This document shows, one piece after another, positions 21,197 to 31,230 of a stretch of DNA of 64,000 bases. Made by a program: the position numbers and the translations under genes. Each line of letters opens with the position of its first letter. The first letter of the stretch is position 1. This DNA is from Phaeodactylum tricornutum CCAP 1055/1 (Eukaryota; Bacillariophyta; Bacillariophyceae; Surirellales; Neidiaceae), in contig NC_011693.1 of assembly GCF_000150955.2 (NCBI RefSeq), positions 310,001 through 374,000 of the forward strand, given 5' to 3'. The notes under the pieces are model-generated. The model made no database searches and had not been told where the DNA came from. It saw only the letters and a program-made list of their open reading frames with translations.

Positions 21197-22756
21197 TTAG
21201 GCCATCGCCCCATTTGCCCTGTTCACGAGGGGTTGCTTCTTCGAGTCCTTGATTGCAGAGGACTTTACAAAGAACACGGCTGCTCCTACCACAATCAATA
21301 CAAGAAGACCAATTCCGACAACACCTCCCGCTCCAACAGGGCCTCTGGTGCTCTTACTGTAATCATAAGATTGACCAGAACCGGTCTTTTCGTTTCCATT
21401 GTAAGTGCGTGCCGAAGAGTACTCGCCTTCCAAGGCCTGAACGATATAACAGACGTTCTGGTTGTTGTTCATGTCCTGCTGGGAAATAAGGTAGGTGAAC
21501 CAGGAGTAGTTTTCCTCTTGTTCCTCGTCGGCTTGAGCTTCGGCTGCGTTGTCGTCTTGTCCGTCAGAGTTGCAGTCTGCAATGTTCATCAAAGCATCGC
21601 CATTGACGAGCTCTTGGCAAATTTTGCTGACTTCCTGCTGCTGGTTTTGGTTCTGGTTATTCTTGTTACCGTTTTGGTTGTAGGGGTTGATGTAGGTGTA
21701 GTCGACACACTCAATGTCGTTGAGGAACGGGTAAGTGACGATCGTTTGACTGTTACTTAGGTAGGTCTGATCTTCCGTACCAGCAACCAAGGTCTTGTAC
21801 GATTTCAGCGAAGTATAGATCGAGCAATCCGCGTCCATAAAAACACCAACTTCAACACCGTTTCCGGCTTCGTTACAAATAAAGCCGGAGTAAAGGAGAA
21901 CGTTGGTGTTCCAGTATGAGGTAGTGGCCTGACATGCCATCATGTTAGTGGCCCAGTCTACAATTTCTTGTATATCATTTTGACCATCGTTATCCTGATC
22001 CTGATCCTCAAAACATCCCTTTGAGGAACATGTATCGCAGTCGATGGTTTCGTTAAAGCCCTGAAGACGACGTCCCCCTCCCTGATTATCAGCCTGTCCG
22101 TCTTGCTGTTCCTCCTGGTTCTGATCAGCGTTGTTCGCTTGATTGTCACCATTGTTCTGATCTTCGGCACTTCTGCTGATCGTCGGTGGCACCGTTCCTG
22201 TAGTGCAAATTCCAGAGATCAAAGATTAGCGACGCACTCGAAACGTCGTCTACAAAAATCACTAGAAGTGTACTTACACGCAATAGTCCTGAGCATCATT
22301 GCAGGCCTGGCAGTATTTCTCAAGCTTGTTCGGGAAATATTCCACCATGGCACCCATGTAAGTGGCCAAGTCCACCATGTACAAGTTCTCGTCCGAAACG
22401 TATCGACAGGAAGATTCTGTCTCGCAAACGTTAAAGAGCACGTATGACTTCTGGGGAACGATTTGTCCCGATTTGGTGTAAGCAATGTAGTCGTCACCAA
22501 AAATGGTCTCATCTTCAGGCTGCGCGCTCAGACTCAAGCATTCGTTGAATTGAATCGAATGATACGCCGAAATTTCCACTCCTCCGTTGTTCTGCTGCTG
22601 TCCCTGCTGTTGCTCTTCAACGCGTCGCTCGCCCTGTCGGTTCACGGGAACAGCAGCTCGCAGCAGCTTCTTCTGATCCAGAACACGACGCTTGCTGATC
22701 GTCTTGGCTTGGGAAGATCCAAAGAGGGTAAGGAGAGCAACGGAAAGAAACTTCAT
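21197..22756 (-). CDS. Silicanin-like NQ-rich single-pass membrane protein
   Basis: Two exons (22756-22278 and 22175-21197, complement), 485 residues. The 102-bp intron has a GTAAGT donor and a tandem CAGCAG acceptor. Signal peptide MKFLSVALLTLFGSSQA; basic/Q-rich segment; a Cys-containing lumenal domain (FNECLSL, CETESSC, CQACNDAQDYC); an N/Q/D-rich linker; an RRL site (GGGRRLQGF); a second Cys domain (CDTCSSKGCFEDQ onward) interrupted by further NQ-rich runs; a C-terminal membrane span (GVVGIGLLVLIVVGAAVFFV); and a short basic tail. Signal peptide, RXL site, NQ-rich region, Cys-rich domain and C-terminal span in this order match Silicanin-1 of Thalassiosira, a silica-deposition-vesicle membrane protein conserved in diatoms. 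Assignment rests on architecture, not on an alignment. Confidence 0.7.
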
Positions 22757-23528
22757 GGTAACAGTAAATGGGAATTGTAATGGCAGCAGATCGACAGTGA
22801 GACAGGGTTGCCAGCCAAAAATGGATAAATACGGCCAAAGTGTCGCAAGCGAGGCAGTAGGGAAGCCAATTGGAGAATTTTGAGCGAGAGATACGGACTT
22901 GCGCATTGGACAGGTAGAACAGTTGGAACGCATTAGGCCGGAAAAATTTATGCAAGAGTCGACCCCGCGGGTTTTTGAGCGACTCTAAACTATAAGTAGT
23001 AAACGTTTTTAGTTACTTATTCCTAGGATAATCGTATGGCTTGATAATATATCTGAGTGTTGTTTATCTAGAACGGGCGTGAGCGGAAAAATCTCTAAAT
23101 AGACATACAACGGTGTCAGTATTAAATAAATTTTCCTTCATGTAAGCACGGCGTGCGTGTACGCCGGTCCATTCAATGTCACATTTTTGGTATTGTTGAT
23201 CGCCGTCGCCCTACCCCTCCATGGCCACGTTCCAATATAAGACCGATCGAAACAGTTTCATCGCGTATTACCGTTGAAAGTCAAACGGAGTTGCCTCCAG
23301 TACGGCACGGGATCGTGTTTATTTGGAATCTTGTTCATTTGCAATGCGTGCGTGGAATCTATGATGCCTGAGGACTGGGCTCGATTAGCGGAAGGACTTG
23401 TGACACATGCATGACTCTCCGCTAGTATATCGTTATGCAGTTGAAACTCAAATCCTCAGTGAAAAGACGGACATAGTTTGTGTCCCTATGTATCTAGGTA
23501 CACAGAGCTAAGTTTAAGCTGAAAATAT
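22757..23528. other. Intergenic, promoter side of silicanin-like gene
   Basis: About 770 bp between two minus-strand genes. No supported gene. It should hold the promoter of the silicanin-like gene. Confidence 0.4.
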
Positions 23529-26500
23529 TCATCCTGTTTCCTCCTTTTTCCGTTTGTCCTTTTTCTTGTCACGGCTTTTCTTCTTTGTTTCCTTCTTGGC
23601 CTTTTTTGCCTTCTTGGCTTCCTTCTTTGCCTTGCGTTCCCGTTCTTTTCGATCGGTTTCGTCGTCGGTAGACGAAAATCCTCCTACACTCTCTTCTTCT
23701 TCGTCGTCGTCGTAATCGTCGTCGGCTGTTCCCTGTCGAAAAGTGATTTCCCGACGGCCACCTGCTTTGAGAACCGCAATCGTGTCGTCGTAGGAATGTA
23801 CATCTTTACCGTTCACCTTGACGATGACGTCGCCCAACTCAATCTTGCCCGAATGCCGCGCCGGTGACGGCTTTCCATCACCCGAATCCAAAAAACCATA
23901 AACCCGACAAGCACGATCATCGGCAGTGGGTTCCAGCTGCATGCCGATCGGTCCAGCTTGAAACACTACCGTCTTCCAATCTGACGATTCGGCAACGTCC
24001 TCTGCTGATGCACTCGAGTCGTCCGAAGACGACCGTCGGTCGTCGGGCATCTCCGCATCTAAATCCACCGGGACACTCTGTTGCGCTCGTGGCGACACAG
24101 CACCACTGGCAAGTGAGCGTTGCGCGGGCTGATACAGCGCAGCCTGTGATGCGGATTGCTTTAGCGGGTTGGGCACTGGCTGATCAGAAATTGCAAAATT
24201 TTCCCATGTCTCCACTTCCTCGACCAAACCCTGAAGAACTGGTTGGACAAGAGGCGTTGCACGAATTTCGGCTGGCATGAGTTGCAGAGTTTTCATTAAA
24301 GACACGCGGACGTTAGATATCCGATCTTCTTTCATTTCCAATGCTGGAGGCAATAGCTCGTTCAGCAGAAGGCGTCGAAGGTGTTTCTGTTCCGACTTGG
24401 TCATGGCTTGATACGGCCCTGGGAGGTCGTCTTGCAGATTTTTCGACTTTGGGAAGAAAAACGTCTTAAACTTGCCACTCAACACCGAGACTGGGTCTTG
24501 TTTGTCCCCTTCAATCTGTTCACTAAAGCGCAGGGCCAATCCTAGCGTGGCGCAAATTCGACAGTATAGCTGGCGCTCCGAAAAGTTGACGGGTTTTATA
24601 CGAGCTTCTCTAGGTACTCCCAGCTTGAGAATACTTTCTTTCAACCAATCAATGACTTCCGCACACGATTGAGCACCGAAAGCTCGAAAATTGGACACAT
24701 TCGGCCATGCCTGCAATGACTCCAAGCAATAAGCTTTAAGGATCATGGCAATCGACCAAATGGCGTCATCTCGGACTATAGAGACCGCATCGGTTAAGAG
24801 CGTTTTCATAATGGGCCAGATATGTTCGTGCACCAGAGACGGCTCCACCAAACCAATCAGATCCGGCAGAGATCGCGCCAAATAATCACGCTGTCGCCAG
24901 TTAAGCACAACCGGATTGTGTGCACTGCGCTTCTTGATACCCAGCAACTCTTCACCACGGACAATTTCGCTCCACATGAGAAAGGGGCCCTTGCGATCAG
25001 AAGGGGAGAGCACTTGCAACAATGCTGGAAAGTTGCGAATGACGTTCAGTCGTACGGATTCATCTGGATCTTTCAAAAAGAAGTCCTGCAGAACAGGTAC
25101 AATATCGGAGGCGGCCAGCTCGGGTCCCAGGATGTTGGCAACCGTGTGTAAACTACTCGCCAAACAGCGTTTCACTGGCAGGGGTGGCTCGGCGACGTTC
25201 AGATTTTCCGCCGGGTCGGACTGCTTTTCTTCCGGTTGTTGAGTTTTGGCATAGTTCGGGTTCATGAGTGTAAAAAAGCATGTACGCATCGCCCCCTCCC
25301 AATTGTCCGCTCCCAGTAGCAATATAAGAGCGGGAAAGCTATACGCACAGTATACACGCATTTCCGCGTCGGTGTTTTCGTCGCCCGTCGATACAATTGC
25401 GAGTGCGGCAAAGTAATCCAATAGTTTGTCTATCAGTACGTCAACGTCTTCCGAGTCCGGTAAGTTACGATTCCGGTGGGTCGCGACGGCGGCTAGTGAC
25501 AGCGCCGACATGCGGGAGGCTTGCAAAAATGCCGGCAGTGCCTGGTGCAAAACATCCATCTCGGATAGAACACGGTGTAAAATTTCGTCCAAATGTACGT
25601 TCACCGGGGTAGGTGCCGACATGCTAATGTTTTGTGCCGAGTTGAGACGGGACACCATGGATGTGGCGTGCGGAAAGAATTGGGCCACGATCCCCATGTG
25701 ATTGCTGCCGTCCGATTCGACAGTGCCGGGCAATAAATCGCGCAGAGCAGACGTCTGGTATGGATAAAAGCTAGCCATGAAGGGTCCCAGAAACTGCATC
25801 ATACCTTGACGGACCATTTTATGCGAATCTTGAATCAAGCGATCGGCAATAGGAATTAGTGTCTCGCGTCTTAATTTGTAAAGCGTTCTTTCAGCCTTTT
25901 TGTTACTCGCCGCCAGTAACATCATGGATCTACTCATATCCACCAGACACTCGCCTGTGGATTTCCGAACGCGATACAAGTCGTCTCGACTCAATTGATC
26001 GAACGCCGGTAGAATAGTCTCCTCCACATCGTTCAACGAGCATGCTCCGAGAATGCGTGGCAAGGCTTGGGCCGCACTTCGTCGGACACGGAAGGAAACG
26101 TCGTCACACAATTTCAGGACGGCTGGGAGAATCAATCCAGAAACGTACGTGGACGATGCGAGTAAGGTAGTGGAGTGTTCCGAGGCGGCACCACCAAGTT
26201 CGGCCAACAGATTACCCGCCGTGATGCGCAATTCCTCAACGTGCTGATCCGCTTCGGTCTTTTTCTTGGCGTGTGGATTTTTCGGTAACTTTGCGGCGAG
26301 CGCGAGAGGGATTTGGAGCAAGGCCTGGGGAACATCAGCGGGTCGAATTTGCAAAGCGAGTCCCGAAAGAGCGTCGGCGGCCGCTCTACGGACATCCAGA
26401 TCAAAATCCTCCAGGAGCGTGTTTATATGTCCGAGCACGGTTGTGGTAACGAGAGTGTAACCCTTTTCGTCGTAATCTTTAGAGAAGACGGGGTTTTGTA

Positions 26501-27027
26501 CGAGTTCGGCGACGTTGCTGACGTTCTTGACCATGCAAACGATGCAGACGGGGACGAGCTGTGTAGAAACGTGTTGCCGAATGATACTTTCCGGATCGCT
26601 GACCAGCGATCGCAGCAAGGGGATTAACACTTCTTGTGTCGAACGTTGCCTGTAACGGGTTCAAAGGATAGAGGGTTTGATCAATGGGGAGAGAAGAGCG
26701 TCGTGAGTAACACAAGCAACAATACATATCTACAGAAAGACACGTCCCTTTCAACAGTACAAACGTAGACCCTCTCTCCCCTTTTCTAGAGCATTTTCCA
26801 TTCCTGACGTTCTTTCTACAATGCTCGTTGCACACGTACCCAACAATTTCGGCTGTTTCCGCCAGCATCTTAACGTGCACTAGGCGCTGTAGGGCAATCT
26901 GCGACCGACTGTAGCGGACGACCCGTTCTAGAATCGGCAGATCGTCGTCGACGGTCAAATCCTCGAAGCGAACGGCATCGTCGTCGACTTCCACCACGGC
27001 CTCGTTGGCGGAATTCGCAGCCTCCAT
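23529..27027 (-). CDS. PP4R1/PR65-like HEAT-repeat phosphatase scaffold with C-terminal PDZ
   Basis: Two exons (27027-26840 and 26649-23529, complement), 190-bp intron, 1102 residues. The splice gives AEIVG-QRSTQEVLIPLL in frame. The start (DDDLPILERVVRYSRSQ) matches the beginning of protein phosphatase 4 regulatory subunit 1. HEAT repeats run through most of the protein (SIIRQHVSTQLVPV, DVRRAAADALSGLAL, RVRRSAAQALPRILG, VSIVRDDAIWSIAMI, NVRVSLMKTLQLM), so it should scaffold a PP2A-class phosphatase such as PP4. Residues about 955-1037 form a PDZ-like domain (GPIGMQLEP ... GDVIVKVNGKDVHSYDDTIAVLKAGG), followed by an acidic stretch and a Lys-rich coiled tail (KKEAKKAKKAKK). A PDZ on such a scaffold is unusual. 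Confidence 0.83.
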
Positions 27028-27790
27028 ACTTGTCGCGACCCGTCAACTAGGCACGAATGACAGGAGGACAACTCCTAATGCTACTACTACTGCTACTACG
27101 GCTCGTGCTAATACCAATTTAACGCACAGGGTGTCGGTGTCGAGTGACGGAGGAGGCACGAAGCTGGCCCCGAACGGAACGAGGGCGACGAGCTCGGGAT
27201 TCTCCCCCTACGAGAAAACGGCACGGGGTTCGGTTGGCGGTTCTACGGCACGCGTTATCACCCGACCGAGACTTTTTGTTCGCGTGTGTCGGTTGGCACA
27301 GGCATTGTGCCCTCGTCAAGTTTTGGAAAAATGTCGGTTGGGACATTTGTCGCTTCGACAGCACAATGACTTTTTCGTCCTTTCCGTCGTTGGAACTGCC
27401 AACCGTATGCCGGCCTCCCAAGTTTATCCGCGCTCTTTGGAAGGGACCCGAGGAGATCCATTTCTGCAAGCTTTTGTAAGTGATGCACACGCATCCCATA
27501 GATACCATGCCGGGGTGGGATGTTGCTACCTTATATGTTCACTCATTGTCCACTCTGCTCTAACGCAAAACTCGCAATGGCAACGAAAGCGTTCCAGAGC
27601 AAACGAGGAATAACACGGAACCGACACCGACGCCTAGACACGTAACTTACAATACACTACGGCAGAATTCACTGTCCTTTCGGATTCTACTAGTTATTCC
27701 ATGATTCTTTTCGTCTACATGATTTCACCAAACCTTGCTTGTTACCATTGAATGTGCTTGGAGACACCTTCGTCTGGTTTCCTTGGCCGC
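27028..27790. other. Intergenic, promoter of the HEAT/PDZ gene
   Basis: About 760 bp between two minus-strand genes. Plus-strand frames here (27005-27613; 27144-27479) are Arg/Thr-rich, overlap the neighbour's first exon antisense, and show no domain. Confidence 0.4.
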
Positions 27791-28279
27791 TTACGCGCGG
27801 GGACGCAAATGACGCCGTCCATCAGGTTGACAAGAGTCAGGTCCCGGAGGAGCTGATCCAATCAAAGGGGTCGGTAAACATGACAGTGAGCCACAACAAG
27901 CGACGGTGTCGGAACAAAAACTGCCTTCTTCCAAACATACAAGAGAGGGTATAAAGGCAGGGACCCCCGAAGGAGCATCTGAAGGAACCATAGAAGGAGC
28001 ATCGGAAGGGACCATAGAAGGAGCATCAGAGGGTACCATAGAGGGAGCATCAGAAGGTACCATAGAAGAAACATCGGAAAGGGTCGGAGAATTGACGGAA
28101 GGTAACCGAGACGGTCTTCGTTGTTTACGACCCATCATTTTTTTGCCTAGTTTCCTCTTGGCCTGTAGAAGATCTGATGACTGGCGAACAACGTTGAGAC
28201 TTCCAGCTGCCGCCATCGTGTCGACCAAGGTCAACATAACCGCAAGGACTTGAATGAGAGCAAAGCGGGAAAACTGCAT
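27791..28279 (-). CDS. Secreted PSDAPS-repeat protein with cystine-knot-like C-terminus
   Basis: 162 residues from the ATG at 28279. Signal peptide MQFSRFALIQVLAVMLTLVDTMAAA, then a basic segment (KRKLGKKMMGRKQRRPSR), four perfect copies of MVPSDAPS, and a C-terminal domain with six Cys in the order C-x6-C-x5-CC-x4-C ... C, resembling an inhibitor cystine knot (knottin). PSDxPS repeats are common in diatom secreted and cell-wall proteins. The basic part followed by Pro/Ser repeats suggests an extracellular or wall-associated role, which is inference. The gene ends in a basic tail (GRRHLRPRA). Confidence 0.72.
   Translation of the reverse strand: MQFSRFALIQVLAVMLTLVDTMAAAGSLNVVRQSSDLLQAKRKLGKKMMGRKQRRPSRLPSVNSPTLSDVSSMVPSDAPSMVPSDAPSMVPSDAPSMVPSDAPSGVPAFIPSLVCLEEGSFCSDTVACCGSLSCLPTPLIGSAPPGPDSCQPDGRRHLRPRA
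27968..28078 (-). repeat. 24-bp coding tandem repeat (MVPSDAPS)
   Basis: Four to five 24-bp units, visible on the plus strand as recurring GGAGCATC(A/G)GA(A/G)GG. They differ only at synonymous positions over the core, so expansion is recent or constrained. Confidence 0.88.
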
Positions 28280-28941
28280 TGTGATGAATGAAAAATGAGG
28301 TAAAGGAATGGAGTGGACTGTGAAGTGCTTGTAAGAGAATTTGTGAGTGCAAAGTGGGGTGGTCGGAGGTTCTAGACTCGAGGCACAGGTTTTCCCGAAT
28401 TCTTTTGGGCGATCGTCGCCAGTCACAACAAGCGATAACGGTCGACTCCGAAGGAGGCATTCTCAATTTTGCCGAACCATTCCGTATCGTAAGTAAGCAT
28501 AGCCAAGAAAAAAGCATAGTATTCTAGTAGATACACAATTATGACATCGATTTTACTTATATACCCTTATAGATATGAAGCTTTAGGCAAAAAATTGTAA
28601 GTAAGAGTAATTTTGGTGGACTTACAGTGGACATTCCAATGTAATCTTAACAACTTCGCATGGCGACATTACAACTTTTCCCGTTAAACGGCTAAATTGC
28701 ATTTCCCATACATGCCGAGAGACAAGTTCGCGAGTATAGGCCACTCACAGTCACGTCGTGGAAAGCAGGCTACAACGCTTCCTTTATTGGCGCTTTAGCT
28801 ACTGAGGTAGAAGCGACGCGATCCGGATTCACAGTCAAGCGTACTTACAGTTAATAAAAAATACCTTTACAGCGCATTTCTAGAGTGCACACTGTGTTTA
28901 AAAATTGTATACACGTAGAATCTACGGTTGGTGGCGATTGC
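28280..28941. other. Intergenic, no gene seen
   Basis: 662 bp between minus-strand genes, AT-rich in the middle (28500-28700). No supported gene. Confidence 0.4.
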
Positions 28942-30360
28942 TCAAAAAGGATCGTCATCCACATCGTCCATCCACTCCCAATCGTTTCGGTTCGAGGGGC
29001 TGATGTGTTGACGGTGATCGTTTAAGGATGCCAGGTCGTCGCCATCCTCATTGTAGTCCTCGTACACGGGGTCATCGAATCCTTCCGTCAACGACAGCGT
29101 ATCGTCATCGTCGGGGAAAAGGGGCTTGACGGAATGGATTGCCGTCACGTTGCGCCACACTTTGCGCATCCAGTGGACTTGTCGGAGAACTCGCAGGGCA
29201 ATGACGGCACGCATGTGTTTAAGAAAGAGCACGTACTTGGGTACGTATTTGATGACGAGTCGGAGCAACCGGTGGGCGCCGACACCGGCGTGCTTGGTCC
29301 GCTTTGCCACGCTGCCGAACAACCGCACGTGGCGGGAGCGCAGAACCTTAGTAACCCGAATGACGGCCTTAGTGCGGAAAAAGGACTTTTGCCACCAGGT
29401 TCGGCGATTTTGCCGTTCAATAATGGGACGCACGTACAAGGCTTCGCCGGGAAAGAGACTAAGGACGTCGACGACGAACCAAGTGGTTAAATACCGGGCC
29501 CAGACGGCTTGTACCGTGTTGTAGACGAGACCATCGCTGGTTTTGTGCTCGGTCAGAAAGTTGAGGACAATATCCAGGACGAACCAGCATTCACAAAAAC
29601 GGACAAAGAGATTGTCGTTAAAGGCCCGATCCCGGATCGCCGCATGCGTCAGGTACGCATTCACCAAGGAGAGGACGACTGTGAGGACATCCCATAGAAT
29701 CTTGACGGGATGATCGGCGGACACGAGCCAGGGGGATTTGATGGCGTGCGAGGCCCGGTGGGGACGAAGCCGTCCCCGCAGCGCCTTTCGAATCCTTTGT
29801 ACACGCTGCCGCGGGCGTATCGCGAATCGCCGGAGTGGAGAAGCCTGCATCTGGTACGCGTCCTGAAACGATTCGTTGTCGTATTCGTCCACGTCGTGCC
29901 CGTAGACTTCCTTTTCTTCCAAAAAGAGGACGCGGCGCCGCCGCCGGAGTGTGTGCGGAAGCGTATCGGTGTTGACCTTGCTGATGTTGTAATTGTTGTT
30001 GCTATTGTGTGTACAGTGGTTCTCCGGGAAGAGAAGTTGATTGAGCGAGGACGAACTCGGGAGACTCTCGACGGAGAAGTAGGGTCGTGAGTTCCAGGAC
30101 GAAGTGTCCATAGTGGCGCCGAATCGCGGAGTATAGACGCGTGTGGGACTGGGGACGGCGTCGACAACAAACACGGGTTTGCTGCCGCAACAAGTTTCGG
30201 TACTGCGCTGCGATGCCGATTGTCCGACGACGGTACCGCGAGGACTGTCGTGGTGATCGCATTCGTCTTCCCAGCGTAGTGGTGGTTGGACGGAACGTCC
30301 CGAACGCGTTTGGTACGCAACACCCGCGTTCCGCGGATGTCGTGATGGCGACTCGGCCAT
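28942..30360 (-). CDS. Voltage-sensor-like channel relative lacking a pore
   Basis: 472 residues from the ATG at 30360 (TTG at 30426 rejected). A long basic, disordered N-terminus precedes a CNG/HCN/EAG-type voltage-sensor region: S1-like ILWDVLTVVLSLVNAYL, S2-like CECWFVLDIVLNFLTEH, S3-like TWFVVDVLSLFPGEA, and an S4-like basic helix (KAVIRVTKVLRSRHVRLFG). Instead of S5, a pore loop, S6 and a cyclic-nucleotide domain there is a long basic amphipathic region (HRLLRLVIKYVPKYVLFLK) and an acidic tail (DDDDTLSLTEGFDDP). It could be a voltage-sensor-only protein, a subunit that assembles with a full channel, or a gene whose later exons are not seen; no pore exon is apparent downstream to 27.8 kb. 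Confidence 0.62.
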   Translation of the reverse strand: MAESPSRHPRNAGVAYQTRSGRSVQPPLRWEDECDHHDSPRGTVVGQSASQRSTETCCGSKPVFVVDAVPSPTRVYTPRFGATMDTSSWNSRPYFSVESLPSSSSLNQLLFPENHCTHNSNNNYNISKVNTDTLPHTLRRRRRVLFLEEKEVYGHDVDEYDNESFQDAYQMQASPLRRFAIRPRQRVQRIRKALRGRLRPHRASHAIKSPWLVSADHPVKILWDVLTVVLSLVNAYLTHAAIRDRAFNDNLFVRFCECWFVLDIVLNFLTEHKTSDGLVYNTVQAVWARYLTTWFVVDVLSLFPGEALYVRPIIERQNRRTWWQKSFFRTKAVIRVTKVLRSRHVRLFGSVAKRTKHAGVGAHRLLRLVIKYVPKYVLFLKHMRAVIALRVLRQVHWMRKVWRNVTAIHSVKPLFPDDDDTLSLTEGFDDPVYEDYNEDGDDLASLNDHRQHISPSNRNDWEWMDDVDDDPF

Positions 30361-31230
30361 CTTTGTCAATCGTCGTGCACCAGTCGGCAGTAGTGTCCGA
30401 ACCTCAATCGATGAGCTCGAAACCAATTACGTTCCTTCTCGTTCAATACTTCTACGTGTGCGTTTCCTATGCGAAGGAAAGGTTAGAGTCAAGAGTCGGT
30501 CGGTTTTGCGAAACGCTGATCCTGAGGGGATGAATGGTGCCGGATGACTCGAGTCTTCCTTCGCTGTGCAAGGTTGGTGGAAAAACGTACCGGAGCAGGT
30601 GCCAATTTGTCTTTGTCGTTCGTGACCAACACAGCACCTGCCACCGCGCGAATTTACACAGTGTTACTGTTTTACAGGTTTGACTGACTACCTCGAGACT
30701 CGAGTAGAGTCCAGAGAGCTGTCGTCGACTACTCCTACTACTACTACTAGAATGTGGTACTGGAAATCAAAAACACACCCAATCAAACCGCACCATCCGG
30801 CACACACACACACAAAATCACACGCGTAGAGAATTCCTGCCCCATCTCTTTCTTCGTCGTTGTTTGTTCTAGTAGGACTGTGGACGGACGCATTCTTCGC
30901 CAAACGGTTTTGACAGTGAGTAATACTTGGGATACTTACTAATGTCCAGTGAGTACCGTTTTTGTGAAGGCACCGTCCCTTCGATCCGGCAATGCACGCG
31001 GCGACCAGTGGCACATGGGAAGGCAAAGTTGGCGGCGCACGACACGGGCACCCCACGGGTATGGATAGAACGACGAACACGACGCAACGGTAATAGCTGT
31101 AAACAGTCACACCACACACACACACACACAAGCAAGCAAGCAAGCATGCCTATTGACCGACGACGACGGGCTGGGATGCCACCCTAGAGAAAAAAGGTGG
31201 GAATTCTCCCTGCGGATGACCCAGCATTGT
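30361..31230. other. 5' flank with microsatellites
   Basis: Upstream of the channel relative. Contains a CTACTACTA run near 30735-30750, a CA-dinucleotide run at about 31111-31131 and an AAGC run directly after it. No supported gene. Confidence 0.5.

Noticed and set aside
27005-27613. Plus-strand frame of about 200 codons
   Set aside because: It lies antisense to the first exon and promoter of the HEAT/PDZ gene, is Arg/Thr-rich and has no domain. The minus-strand reading explains the sequence.
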